This document shows positions 17,118 to 25,212 of a DNA stretch of 26,282 bases, one piece after another. The notes under the pieces are model-generated. The model ran no database searches. It was not told where the DNA came from and was given only the letters and a program-made list of their open reading frames with translations. Within the stretch, counting starts at the first letter, position 1. Every line of letters begins with the position of its first letter. The position numbers and the translations under genes are program-made. Source of the DNA: JBAUHN01 sp049680295 (lineage in GTDB: Bacteria > Pseudomonadota > Alphaproteobacteria > Rhodobacterales > Rhodobacteraceae). The stretch lies in assembly GCA_049680295.1 (NCBI GenBank), contig JBAUHN010000452.1, positions 1-26,282 of the forward strand. The letters are read 5' to 3'.

Positions 17118-17156
17118 TCCGCTGCAGAGAATTTTTACAATAACAGAGATAGAACC

Positions 17157-18347
17157 ATGTTTCCTAAAACTTTCTCGCCGGTTCAGATCGGCCCCCTAAA
17201 GCTGAAGAACCGCCTCATGATGGCACCCTTGACCCGTCAAGTTGCTCAGCTGGATGGCACACCCACTGACGAAATGGCGGCATATTACGCACGCCGTGCG
17301 CGCGGGGGGGTTGGCCTGATCATCTCGGAAGGGACTTATGAGATCGACGAGTTGGGTTGCAAAGCTTACCTGTCACAGCCCGGCATCGCGAATGCCAAAC
17401 ACGTTGAGGGTTGGAAGAAGGTCACCAAGGCTGTGCACGCATTTGGGACACCGATCATCTGCCAGCTGATGCATGGTGGCCGCGTGTCTGACCCCAGATG
17501 CCTGTTTGAGGGGGAAAGCGCGGTTTCAGCCTCAGATACGCAAAGCGAAGGCTGGGTGCTATACACTGACAACGATGATGAAAAACACGATCGCGGCATA
17601 AAGGGCGACTGGCCGCAGGTCACCTTCCCGCCCGCCCGCGCGCTGAACGAGGTAGAGCTGGAGCAGGTCGCGGATGGTTTTGCGCAGGGTGCCGCACGTG
17701 CCATCGAGGCGGGTTTTGACGGGGTCGAGATCCACGGCGCGAATGGCTATCTGCTTTGGCAGTTCATTATGCCAAAGACAAACTTGCGCAGTGATGCCTA
17801 TGGTGGGTCGCCGGAAAATAACGTGCGGTTTGCCAAGATGGTCTGCCAAAAGGTGCGCGACGCGATTGGTCCTGACAAACTGATTACATTGCGGCTAAGT
17901 CAGGATGGCGTTGATGATTTAATGGGGGCGTGGCCGGATGGTGTTAAATATGCACGTGCCATTGGCGCAGCCCTTGCGGATTGTGCCGCGGACGCGCTGC
18001 ATTGGTCGAGCTTTGACTGGACCGACAACCGCGATCCGAACTCGGACATGCCAATGGCCAAGGCGCTCAAAGAGGCATCTGGCAAAAGCATTCTGGTTAA
18101 CGGCGGGATTGCTGACGGTCCGGGGGCAGAGGCGGTGTTTGATGCACAAGCAGGGGATGCGGCAGTCGTAGGGCGCCCGCTTTTTGCGCAACCGGATTGG
18201 CCGCATATTATCCGCTCTGGCATGGAATACCCTTGGACAGAATTCGACCGAAAATATGTCATCCAGCCGCCTGTCGATCTGGACCAATGTTATCCAATGG
18301 ATCGCTACATCACAAATTGGGATCCGGATCTGAGCAAGCGACGTTGA
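17157..18347 (+). CDS. Old-yellow-enzyme-type NADH:flavin oxidoreductase
   Basis: FMN-dependent TIM-barrel oxidoreductase of 396 residues. The family's QLMHGGR lies at 103-109. The ligand-binding pair His193 and Asn196 and the proton-donor-type Tyr198 form HGANGY, followed by the typical LRSDAYGGSPENNVRF stretch. No C-terminal iron-sulfur cysteine cluster or second FAD domain is present, so this is the short single-domain type rather than a 2,4-dienoyl-CoA reductase. Expected chemistry is hydride transfer to an activated C=C or a related flavin reaction. It lies upstream of an acyl-CoA dehydrogenase and a CoA-transferase, so it may prepare an unsaturated or cyclic carbon skeleton for CoA-dependent degradation. 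The ribosome site is weak (AGAGA). Confidence 0.9.
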   Translation: MFPKTFSPVQIGPLKLKNRLMMAPLTRQVAQLDGTPTDEMAAYYARRARGGVGLIISEGTYEIDELGCKAYLSQPGIANAKHVEGWKKVTKAVHAFGTPIICQLMHGGRVSDPRCLFEGESAVSASDTQSEGWVLYTDNDDEKHDRGIKGDWPQVTFPPARALNEVELEQVADGFAQGAARAIEAGFDGVEIHGANGYLLWQFIMPKTNLRSDAYGGSPENNVRFAKMVCQKVRDAIGPDKLITLRLSQDGVDDLMGAWPDGVKYARAIGAALADCAADALHWSSFDWTDNRDPNSDMPMAKALKEASGKSILVNGGIADGPGAEAVFDAQAGDAAVVGRPLFAQPDWPHIIRSGMEYPWTEFDRKYVIQPPVDLDQCYPMDRYITNWDPDLSKRR

Positions 18348-18425
18348 GAGATGTCAGCAGTCTTTGGGGCACCAAGCGTCCAATCTGTGGTTGTCAGTGA
18401 TCCATCCGACTAGAAAGGTTGTTAT

Positions 18426-19577
18426 GTGACAGAGGACTTCAGTGAAATCCGTGATGCTGTGCGCGCGTTATGCGCCGGTTTCCCGCCAGAATATCATCGC
18501 CAGATTGATCAGGAACGCGGCTACCCCGAAGCGTTTGTCGAGGCACTTACGCAGGCTGGCTGGATGGCCGCGCTAATCCCTGAGGAATACGGCGGATCGG
18601 GTCTGGGCCTGACGGAAGCTTCTGTCATCATGGAAGAAATCAACCGGGCGGGTGGCAACTCCGGTGCCTGCCACGGACAGATGTACAACATGGGCACGCT
18701 GCTGCGGCATGGATCCGACGTTCAAAAGGCGCACTACCTGCCAAAGATCGCGTCGGGCGAGTTGCGCTTGCAGTCTATGGGTGTGACCGAACCCACGACG
18801 GGAAGTGACACGACAAAGATCAAGACCACGGCGGAAAGGAAGGGCGACCGTTATGTCATCAACGGTCAAAAGGTCTGGATCAGTCGGGTCCAGCATTCGG
18901 ACCTGATGATCTTGCTGGCGCGCACGACGCCTTTGGCTGGGGTCAAAAAGAAATCCCTCGGCATGTCGATTTTCATCGTTGATCTCAAACAGGCGATTGG
19001 CAACGGACTGGAGGTCAAATCAATCCGCAACATGGTGAATCACGAAACCAACGAACTGTTCTTTGACAACCTCGAAATACCCGTCGAAAACCTGATCGGG
19101 GAAGAGGGAATGGGGTTCAAATACATCCTCGATGGTCTCAACGCAGAGCGTGCACTGATTGCAGCAGAATGCATCGGGGACGGCTATTGGTTCATCGACA
19201 AGGTCTCGGAATATGTGAAAGAGCGCAGAGTATTCGGACGGTCCATAGGACAAAACCAAGGTGTTCAGTTCCCGATTGCCGAGGCACATATCGAGATCGA
19301 GGCTGCCAACCTCATGCGCTTTGAGGCTTGCCACCTGTTTGACGCCCAACAACCTTGCGGGGCGCAGGCAAACATGGCTAAGTATCTGGCCGCCAAGGCA
19401 AGTTGGGAAGCGGCAAATGCCTGCATTCAATTCCACGGTGGGTTCGGCTTTGCCAGCGAATATGATGTTGAACGCAAATTCCGCGAAACCCGTCTTTACC
19501 AAGTGGCACCGATCTCGACCAACCTGATCCTGTCTTATATCGCCGAACATGTCCTTGACCTGCCAAGGTCGTTTTGA
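18426..19577 (+). CDS. Acyl-CoA dehydrogenase family protein
   Basis: FAD-dependent acyl-CoA dehydrogenase of 383 residues. The three-part fold is complete: an N-terminal helical part with PEEYGGSGLGLTEA at 52-65, a beta part with GVTEPTTGSD at 119-128, and a C-terminal helical part with FHGGFGFASEYDVERKFRET. The common C-terminal YEGT motif that holds the base in medium-chain enzymes is replaced by QVAPIS. A glutamate at 241 (GLNAERALIA) sits where isovaleryl-CoA dehydrogenase has its base. The start is GTG 18426 after GAAAGG; the ATG two bases earlier runs straight into a stop. Overlap with the CoA-transferase start (TGATG) suggests the transferase supplies its acyl-CoA substrate, possibly a short branched or dicarboxylic one. 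Confidence 0.92.
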   Translation: MTEDFSEIRDAVRALCAGFPPEYHRQIDQERGYPEAFVEALTQAGWMAALIPEEYGGSGLGLTEASVIMEEINRAGGNSGACHGQMYNMGTLLRHGSDVQKAHYLPKIASGELRLQSMGVTEPTTGSDTTKIKTTAERKGDRYVINGQKVWISRVQHSDLMILLARTTPLAGVKKKSLGMSIFIVDLKQAIGNGLEVKSIRNMVNHETNELFFDNLEIPVENLIGEEGMGFKYILDGLNAERALIAAECIGDGYWFIDKVSEYVKERRVFGRSIGQNQGVQFPIAEAHIEIEAANLMRFEACHLFDAQQPCGAQANMAKYLAAKASWEAANACIQFHGGFGFASEYDVERKFRETRLYQVAPISTNLILSYIAEHVLDLPRSF

Positions 19578-20755
19578 TGCGTCCCTTGGACGGGATAACC
19601 GTTGTTACCTTGGAGCATGCCGTTGCGGCCCCCTTTGCCAGCCGGCAATTGGCGGACTTGGGCGCGCGGGTTATCAAGATCGAGCGTCCCGGCGTTGGCG
19701 ATTTTGCCCGAAACTATGATGACAGGGTGGACGGGCTTGCCTCCCATTTCGTGTGGACCAATCGGTCCAAGGAAAGCCTGACACTTGACGTCAAACACCC
19801 CGATGCCAAAGGCATCCTTGAGCGGTTAGTCGGCGAGGCGGATGTCTTGTTGCAAAATCTCGCACCCGGTGCGGCGGCACGGTTGGGCCTGACCTATGAC
19901 CAGTTGGCTCAGGTGAATCCGCAGCTGATTGTGTGTAACATTTCGGGCTATGGCCCGGACGGGCCTTACCGCGACCGCAAGGCTTATGATCTTTTGGTGC
20001 AAGCCGAAGCTGGGTTGTTGTCCGTGACGGGCACGCCGGACAACCCCAGCAAGGCGGGTGTCTCCGCCGCGGATATAGCCGCAGGCATGTATGCCTATTC
20101 CAATATCCTCGCCGCTTTGATCCAGCGCGGCAAGACCGGCAAAGGATGTACGATTGAGATTTCCATGCTTGAGGCGCTTGCCGAATGGATGAGTTACCCG
20201 ATGTATTACGCCTACAACGGAGCACCACCACCGGACCGCGCTGGCGCAAGTCATTCGACAATTTTCCCATATGGCCCGTTTCTTGTTGGTGACGGCTCAA
20301 TTGTCATTCTGGGACTTCAGAACGAAAGAGAATGGGCCGCATTTTGCACCACCGTTCTACAGCAAACGACAGTGTTGGAAGACCCCAGATTTGCTGGCAA
20401 TGCAGAGCGTACGAAAAACAGAAAAGCCCTGACAGATATTATTGTTGCTGCGTTCAAACCTCTTGAGGGGGCCACCGTCATCGCGCGCCTTGAATCCGCA
20501 GGGATTGCCAACGCGCAGCTGAATGAGATGGCGGATTTGTGGAACCATCCCCAACTGAAAGAACGAGACAGGTGGACGTCTGTCGGAAGTCCCGCGGGCC
20601 CGCTTCCGGCATTGTTGCCGCCTGGAGGTTTTGAGGGGTACAAGCCGCGCATGGATTCGGTGCCCAAGTTGGGTGAACACAACACCGATGTTCTGCAAGG
20701 ATTGGGGTATTCGCCTCGGGAAATTAATGCGTTCCAGAAAAACGGCGTCGTGTGA
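19577..20755 (+). CDS. CaiB/BaiF family III CoA-transferase
   Basis: Family III (CaiB/BaiF) CoA-transferase of 392 residues. The N-terminal GITVVTLEHAVAAPFASRQL, then LADLGARVIKIERP, NRSKESLTLDVK and ISGYGPDGPY are typical. The catalytic aspartate is Asp138 in KAYDLLVQAEAG. It moves CoA between two carboxylic acids without ATP. ATG 19577 overlaps the dehydrogenase stop by one base; a TTG one codon earlier is in frame but less likely. It is the last plus-strand gene before the convergent LysR gene and should activate the acid released by the upstream enzymes for the acyl-CoA dehydrogenase. The donor and acceptor acids are unknown; relatives use succinyl-CoA with mesaconate, citramalate or similar acids. 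Confidence 0.92.
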   Translation: MRPLDGITVVTLEHAVAAPFASRQLADLGARVIKIERPGVGDFARNYDDRVDGLASHFVWTNRSKESLTLDVKHPDAKGILERLVGEADVLLQNLAPGAAARLGLTYDQLAQVNPQLIVCNISGYGPDGPYRDRKAYDLLVQAEAGLLSVTGTPDNPSKAGVSAADIAAGMYAYSNILAALIQRGKTGKGCTIEISMLEALAEWMSYPMYYAYNGAPPPDRAGASHSTIFPYGPFLVGDGSIVILGLQNEREWAAFCTTVLQQTTVLEDPRFAGNAERTKNRKALTDIIVAAFKPLEGATVIARLESAGIANAQLNEMADLWNHPQLKERDRWTSVGSPAGPLPALLPPGGFEGYKPRMDSVPKLGEHNTDVLQGLGYSPREINAFQKNGVV

Positions 20756-20772
20756 GAGTACCGTTCTAAAGG

Positions 20773-20814
20773 GAGCGCGCAGTCAGTCAGCCCAGATGCG
20801 CGTAAGAAGCGCTC
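20773..20814. terminator. Possible two-way terminator between convergent genes
   Basis: Two overlapping stems lie in the 68-base gap between the CoA-transferase and the LysR gene: GAGCGC (20773-20778) with GCGCTC (20809-20814), and CGCGCA (20776-20781) with TGCGCG (20797-20802). Only one can form at a time. There is no clear T-run on either side, so the assignment rests on position and pairing only. Confidence 0.45.
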
Positions 20815-20823
20815 TGATAGTTG

Positions 20824-21723
20824 TTACGGCAGATTTACTACGTCCATAAACTCGAAGAAAGCTCTTGCAGCACTGTTAAGCTCCGCGTGCTTTGCCCACG
20901 CAAGCCCGACATCCATGGTTGGTATGATGTCGTTCACCTCCATCACATCAACGCGTTTACCTTCCAAAGACCAAGGGCGGTACACCATATCTGACAAGAC
21001 CGATACGCCCATGCCATTTGCCACCATACTGCGCACCGCCTCTACAGATGAGGTTTGAAACAAGGTGCGCGGCTGATATGTAGTCCGATCCCAATACCGC
21101 TGCGCCGTGTTAGATGCCTCGTCTACAGTCAGCATAATATAGGGTTCCTGCGCAATCTCTTCGAGCGTTACAGATTGACTATCGACAAACCGATGGCCCT
21201 CATTTAGCCACAACCTGCGTCTGGAACGCAGCATGACCGAGTGTGCAAGTGCATCGTGATTGATGATGTTTGAGGTCAACATTACGGCTATATCGAAGCT
21301 TCCTGTAATTAATCCCTCTTCGATGGCTTGCCTGTCTGCTTCGATCAGATCGACCTCAACGTTTGGAAAAGCGTGGGTGAAGCGCAAGAAAAGCGGCGGC
21401 AGAAAATAGCCCGCGACCGTATAGGTCACGGCAAGTCTAAATGAGCCTTTGACCTCTTGTTGCACACGGCGCGGAATGCGAACGGCCTCTTCGACGGAAT
21501 TGATGATGCCGCGCGCATGGCTCAAAAACAGGCTGCCTTCGTACGTCAGGCTGACGCCGCCGGAATGGCGATCAAACAACGAGGTTCCGATCAAATCCTC
21601 CAAAGATTTGACTGCTGTTGTGATGGCGGATTGAGAAACGTTGACCTCCATCGCTGCCTTGGAAAGCTGGCCTGCTTCGGCGGCTGCGATAAAATAGCGT
21701 ATTTGCCTTAGGGTCGGGTTCAT
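20824..21723 (-). CDS. LysR-family transcriptional regulator
   Basis: LysR-type regulator of 299 residues. The N-terminal winged helix covers about residues 1-60 (TLRQIRYFIAAAEAGQLSKA, then VSQSAITTAVKSLEDLIG and LFDRHSGGVSLT). A linker helix and a two-lobed periplasmic-binding-type effector domain from about residue 90 follow. The start is placed at 21723, where AGAGG precedes the ATG on the reverse strand; 21 upstream in-frame codons have no better site. It is divergent from the LamB/YcsF-biotin carboxylase operon across 206 bases that contain two short palindromes, so it is the likely activator of that operon. It is convergent with the CoA-transferase. Confidence 0.93.
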   Translation of the reverse strand: MNPTLRQIRYFIAAAEAGQLSKAAMEVNVSQSAITTAVKSLEDLIGTSLFDRHSGGVSLTYEGSLFLSHARGIINSVEEAVRIPRRVQQEVKGSFRLAVTYTVAGYFLPPLFLRFTHAFPNVEVDLIEADRQAIEEGLITGSFDIAVMLTSNIINHDALAHSVMLRSRRRLWLNEGHRFVDSQSVTLEEIAQEPYIMLTVDEASNTAQRYWDRTTYQPRTLFQTSSVEAVRSMVANGMGVSVLSDMVYRPWSLEGKRVDVMEVNDIIPTMDVGLAWAKHAELNSAARAFFEFMDVVNLP

Positions 21724-21929
21724 TGTCGCCTCTTTTCTGTCTGCCGCTTTGTTGCAAAAGGGGGGATTGCCCTGCACTACGATCATCGTTTGGCTTGAAT
21801 GGTAGTATCTGTTTTTCAGAATGAAGTGGCAATAAAATCATATTTTACAATTCAGGGGCTGCGCGTTTAGCCTCTTGTTAAGAGGTACCTGCTGCTGAGC
21901 CGTGCATCTGTCTGAAATGGGGAGGAAGA
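21724..21929. promoter_or_regulatory. Divergent control region of lysR and the lactam-type operon
   Basis: Holds two perfect three-base-centred palindromes: TAAAAT-CAT-ATTTTA at 21833-21847 and CCTCTT-GTT-AAGAGG at 21871-21885, centres 38 bases apart. An A/T-rich palindrome of this size suits a LysR-type site, though the spacing is not the textbook T-N11-A. The second may be a further operator or a leader hairpin. The ribosome site of the LamB/YcsF gene, GGGGAGGAAG, ends just before its ATG. No clear -35/-10 pair is seen. Confidence 0.55.
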
Positions 21930-22661
21930 ATGGCCGTAGATATCAATTGCGACATGGGCGAAAGCTTTGGTCTTTATAAGCTGGGGGATGACGACGCGAT
22001 CATGCCCCTGATCACCGAAGCAAATATTGCCTGCGGATTCCATGGCTCTGATCCCAATCATATGGCGCATGCGGTTGCCTCGGCGAAAAAGCATGGCATC
22101 AAGGTTGGCGCTCATTTCTCATTGCCTGACCTCGCGGGCTTTGGACGGCGCGAAATGGTGATCGACCGCGAAGAGATGGCAAATATCATCCTCTATCAGA
22201 TCGGTGCGCTGAACGAATTTCTGAAAGTCCAAGGTGTTAAGCTGTCGCATCTCAAACCTCATGGAGCGCTTTACGGCATGGCCGCGCGTCACGAACACAT
22301 CGCGCACGCGATTTGCGACGCAAGCGAACATCTCGGCCTGCCCATCTTTGGGTTGGCAGGCACGTTGCACGAAGAAATCTATACCGCGCGGGGCGTGGAG
22401 TTTCGCGCTGAGTTCTTTGCTGACCTTGATTACGATGACAACGGTAAGCTGTTGATCACGCGTGAACATGCAGCTTACGATCCCGCCATAGTCGTCGAAA
22501 AAATCATCAGAGCCGTCGATGAGGGCATCGTGCTGAGCGCGTCAGGAAAACAAAATGTTGTGCGCGCAGAAACTATCTGTGTGCACTCAGATACGCCAAA
22601 TGTGGTTGATATCGTAATGGCCATGCGCGCCGCTCTCGGCGACAGGCTGGCAACGTCCTGA
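21930..22661 (+). CDS. pxpA: LamB/YcsF family protein (5-oxoprolinase subunit A-like)
   Basis: PxpA-type protein of 243 residues. Family motifs are clear: DINCDMGESFGLYKLGDDD at the N-terminus, ANIACGFHGSDP near 32-43, the GAHFSLPDLAGFGRREM region near 60-77 and LKPHGALYG near 108-116. In PxpABC the A subunit hydrolyses the activated lactam ring of 5-oxoproline in the cytoplasm. The GAHFSLPD motif differs from the more usual GAHPxxPD, which may mark a different substrate. The downstream neighbours are biotin carboxyl carrier, biotin carboxylase, KipI-like and KipA-like genes. The usual PxpBC partners are therefore present, but joined by a carboxylation system. The symbol is by family; 5-oxoproline is not proven as substrate. 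A stem-loop overlaps the stop codon. Confidence 0.85.
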   Translation: MAVDINCDMGESFGLYKLGDDDAIMPLITEANIACGFHGSDPNHMAHAVASAKKHGIKVGAHFSLPDLAGFGRREMVIDREEMANIILYQIGALNEFLKVQGVKLSHLKPHGALYGMAARHEHIAHAICDASEHLGLPIFGLAGTLHEEIYTARGVEFRAEFFADLDYDDNGKLLITREHAAYDPAIVVEKIIRAVDEGIVLSASGKQNVVRAETICVHSDTPNVVDIVMAMRAALGDRLATS

Positions 22662-22670
22662 GCGACGTTG
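22651..22670 (+). terminator. Stem-loop across the pxpA-like stop codon
   Basis: Perfect 7-bp arms CAACGTC (22651-22657) and GACGTTG (22664-22670) surround a six-base loop that includes the TGA stop. No T-run follows. It is probably an intercistronic hairpin affecting message stability or the expression ratio of the LamB/YcsF subunit to the small carrier protein. Confidence 0.6.
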
Positions 22671-22699
22671 GGGCTAACAATTTATTGAGGAGACCAATC

Positions 22700-22945
22700 A
22701 TGGCCACATCTGAAATCAGATCACCCTTGCCCGGTGTTTTTTACCGCAGTCCGTCGCCAGAGGAGCCCAACTACAAAGAAGTAGGCGACGCAGTGAAGGC
22801 AGGCGATGTGATCGGCCTTGTCGAGGTGATGAAGACATACACGGAAGTGAAAGCAGAAACTGACGGCACTATCGCATCATTTGCTGTTGAAAACGAAGAT
22901 GCAATTATGCCCGGTCAGGTCGTGGCCGAAGTCGAAATCTTGTAG
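22700..22945 (+). CDS. Biotin carboxyl carrier (biotinyl-domain) protein
   Basis: Stand-alone biotinyl domain of 81 residues. The modified lysine is expected at Lys45 in VEVMKTYTEV, where the family consensus is EAMKM; the flanking glutamate and methionine are kept. PLPGVFYRSP at the N-terminus and the mirrored PGQVVAEVEIL at the end are typical of a complete barrel. It lacks the long linker and thumb of acetyl-CoA carboxylase AccB, so it is better read as the carrier of a dedicated carboxylase. GAGGAGA precedes ATG 22700. It should carry carboxybiotin from the biotin carboxylase encoded next to the KipI/KipA-type carboxyltransferase. Confidence 0.88.
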   Translation: MATSEIRSPLPGVFYRSPSPEEPNYKEVGDAVKAGDVIGLVEVMKTYTEVKAETDGTIASFAVENEDAIMPGQVVAEVEIL

Positions 22946-22954
22946 GGTCGCGGC

Positions 22955-24340
22955 GTGGGCATCTCCAAACTTCTGATCGCCAACCGAGGCGAGATCGCTG
23001 TGCGGATCATCCGCGCTGCGCGTGAGATGGGTATCCATACGGTGCAGGTCTACAGCGCGGCGGACGCTAATTCGCTGGCGGTTGAGATGGCGGATGAAGC
23101 TGTTGAGATCGGACCGCCTCCCGCCACCAAATCCTATCTCAACATCGATGCGGTGCTGAACGCGGCAAAACAATCAGGGGCCGATGCGGTACATCCGGGG
23201 TATGGGTTTCTGGCCGAGAATGCTGATTTCGCCGATGCGGTCGAAGGGGCGGGGATGGCGTTTGTCGGCCCCACCGGTGACATGATCCGGTCCATGGGAG
23301 ACAAAGCATCAGCCCGCAAAGCGGCGCAATTGGCCAATGTTCCAACAGTTCCAGGCAGCGATGGAATCATCGATGATCTGGACGCGGCCAATGTGCTGGC
23401 CGCTGAACTCGGTTTCCCCGTCATGATCAAGGCAACCGCAGGGGGTGGGGGTCGGGGCATTCGCGTGGCGGAAAACGCCGAAGAATTCGCTCGGCTCGCG
23501 CCGCAAGCCGCGGCCGAGGCAAAATCTGCTTTTGGCGATGGCGGGCTTTATTTGGAAAAGCTGATTGCCAAGGCGCGCCATATCGAGGTGCAGATCCTTG
23601 GGGATGGCACGCATTTTGTGCACTGCTTTGAGCGGGAATGTTCCCTGCAGCGCCGTCGTCAGAAAGTCTGGGAAGAAGGACCGTCGATAGCCCTGAGCGA
23701 AGAGGTGCGCGAAAAACTTTGCTCCTCTGCTGTCGCATTGGCCGCATCGGTTAAGTACCGTGGGGCTGGAACGGTTGAGTATCTCTATGACGATGAAAGC
23801 GGCGATTTTTACTTTATCGAGATGAACACCCGAATTCAGGTCGAACACCCCGTGACCGAAGCGATCACAGGCATCGACCTTGTGACAGAGATGATTGCCA
23901 TTGCTGCAGGCACACCTTTGTCGGTAGCCCAAAGCGATATTGAACTGCGTGGTCATGCGATTGAAGTACGCATCAACGCCGAAGACCCGGCTAACAATTT
24001 TATGCCCTTTCCCGGCATCGTGAGCGATTTTCGCACTCCCGGCGGCCCCGGTGTCCGTTTTGACCATATCTTGTATGACGGCTATCCCATCCCGCCATTC
24101 TACGATTCACTTGTGGGCAAATTGATTGTCCATGCGCACACGCGCAAGGCGGCGATTGCTCGTTTGGCGCGCGCCATCACTGAACTTAAGACCGGATCAC
24201 TGAAAACGACAGCGCCGCTGTTTGCAGCCCTTGCACGTGATGCCGACGTGCAGGCCGGTCACTTTCACACCAAATGGCTGGAGCCATGGCTAGACGAAAA
24301 TGCCCACACCCTTTCTGATGACGAAGGAGCAAAACGATGA
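22955..24340 (+). CDS. Biotin carboxylase (AccC-type)
   Basis: ATP-grasp biotin carboxylase of 461 residues, near the usual 445-450. Landmarks run in order: LLIANRGEIAVRIIRAAREMG at the N-terminus, HPGYGFLAENA at 80-90, the glycine loop GGGGRGIRV at 163-171, CSLQRRRQKVWEEGPS, and EMNTRIQVEHPVTE with its metal and bicarbonate residues. It uses ATP and bicarbonate to carboxylate the lysine-bound biotin on the small carrier protein. The start is GTG 22955, ten bases after the carrier stop, with AGGG ahead. A housekeeping accC is unlikely because accB is not adjacent and the gene lies inside a LamB/YcsF-KipI-KipA operon. KipI begins inside its stop (ATGA). Confidence 0.92.
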   Translation: MGISKLLIANRGEIAVRIIRAAREMGIHTVQVYSAADANSLAVEMADEAVEIGPPPATKSYLNIDAVLNAAKQSGADAVHPGYGFLAENADFADAVEGAGMAFVGPTGDMIRSMGDKASARKAAQLANVPTVPGSDGIIDDLDAANVLAAELGFPVMIKATAGGGGRGIRVAENAEEFARLAPQAAAEAKSAFGDGGLYLEKLIAKARHIEVQILGDGTHFVHCFERECSLQRRRQKVWEEGPSIALSEEVREKLCSSAVALAASVKYRGAGTVEYLYDDESGDFYFIEMNTRIQVEHPVTEAITGIDLVTEMIAIAAGTPLSVAQSDIELRGHAIEVRINAEDPANNFMPFPGIVSDFRTPGGPGVRFDHILYDGYPIPPFYDSLVGKLIVHAHTRKAAIARLARAITELKTGSLKTTAPLFAALARDADVQAGHFHTKWLEPWLDENAHTLSDDEGAKR

Positions 24341-25212
24341 CATCAAGGTATACCTTTGGAGGCGACGAGCACATCTTTGTCGAAGTAAGTGAGGAAATGT
24401 CGCTTGAGGCGTTCTTTAACACCCTTTCGATGACCAACGCGGTCCGGGACGCCAAGATTGATGGCATCACAGAGATTTGCCCGGCCAACGCCTCTTTCCA
24501 GATCAAGTTCAATCCTGATGTGGTGCATCCCGATACGCTTATGGCGCATTTGAAAGAGATGGAAGAAACCGCCAGTCAGGCCGAGCCTATTCTGACCACG
24601 CGTATCATCGAAATTCCGGTGCTGTATCAGGACCCATGGACACATGAGACCTTGATGCGGTTCCGTGAACGTCACCAAGACCCCGACGTGACCGATATTG
24701 AATATGCCGCGCAGATTAATGGTTATGACAGCGTGGATGCGTTTATCGCGGCGCACTCGGGATCGCCATGGTTTGTGTCGATGGTTGGCTTCGTGTCCGG
24801 CCTGCCTTTCCTCTATCAGATGGTGGACCGCGATCGCCAAATTCAGGTGCCCAAGTACTTGCGCCCCCGCACTGACACACCCAAGTTGACGGTAGGCTAT
24901 GGCGGTTGTTTTTCTTGCATCTATTCGGTGCGCGGCGCGGGCGGTTACCAGATGTTCGGGGTGACCCCGATGCCAATCTACGACCCCGAACAAAAGATAG
25001 GATACCTCAAAGACTTCATGGTGTTCTTCAAGCCCGGCGATATCGTCAAATGGAAACCAATTGATCGCGAGGAATATGACCGTTGCATCGCGGCGGTCGA
25101 GGCGAACATTTACGAGCCGCGCATCCGCGAAGTCATCTTCTCGCTCGACGACTTCAACAAGGATATTGACGGCACCAATGCCAAGCTGGAGGAGATGCTC
25201 AATGCCGATTAA
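24337..25212 (+). CDS. pxpB: KipI/PxpB-like carboxyltransferase-type subunit 1 (AHS1)
   Basis: AHS1/KipI-family protein of 291 residues, longer than the usual 210-250. Family signs are VSMVGFVSGLPFLYQM near 147-162, a VPKYLRPRTDTPKLTVG stretch, and GGYQMFGVTPMPIYDP near 203-217. Two features depart from ordinary PxpB: GGCFSCIYSV at 189-198 replaces the usual GxQTGIYP, and there is an added C-terminal tail of about 45 residues. In urea carboxylase, domains of this family together with the AHS2 domain form the carboxyltransferase. With biotin carboxylase and carrier genes beside it, this copy may transfer carboxyl groups rather than only activate 5-oxoproline. A role as a Bacillus-type kinase inhibitor is unlikely here. 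Confidence 0.83.
   Translation: MTSRYTFGGDEHIFVEVSEEMSLEAFFNTLSMTNAVRDAKIDGITEICPANASFQIKFNPDVVHPDTLMAHLKEMEETASQAEPILTTRIIEIPVLYQDPWTHETLMRFRERHQDPDVTDIEYAAQINGYDSVDAFIAAHSGSPWFVSMVGFVSGLPFLYQMVDRDRQIQVPKYLRPRTDTPKLTVGYGGCFSCIYSVRGAGGYQMFGVTPMPIYDPEQKIGYLKDFMVFFKPGDIVKWKPIDREEYDRCIAAVEANIYEPRIREVIFSLDDFNKDIDGTNAKLEEMLNAD

Noticed and set aside
18348..18425. Terminator or promoter between the OYE and acyl-CoA dehydrogenase genes
   Set aside because: Only a weak short stem (CTTTGG/CCAAG) and no clear promoter boxes are visible in this 78-base gap. It does contain the ribosome site for the next gene.
22700..24340. Housekeeping acetyl-CoA carboxylase accB/accC
   Set aside because: The carrier is only 81 residues with a variant EVMKT site, and the genes are embedded in a LamB/YcsF-KipI-KipA operon behind a dedicated LysR gene.
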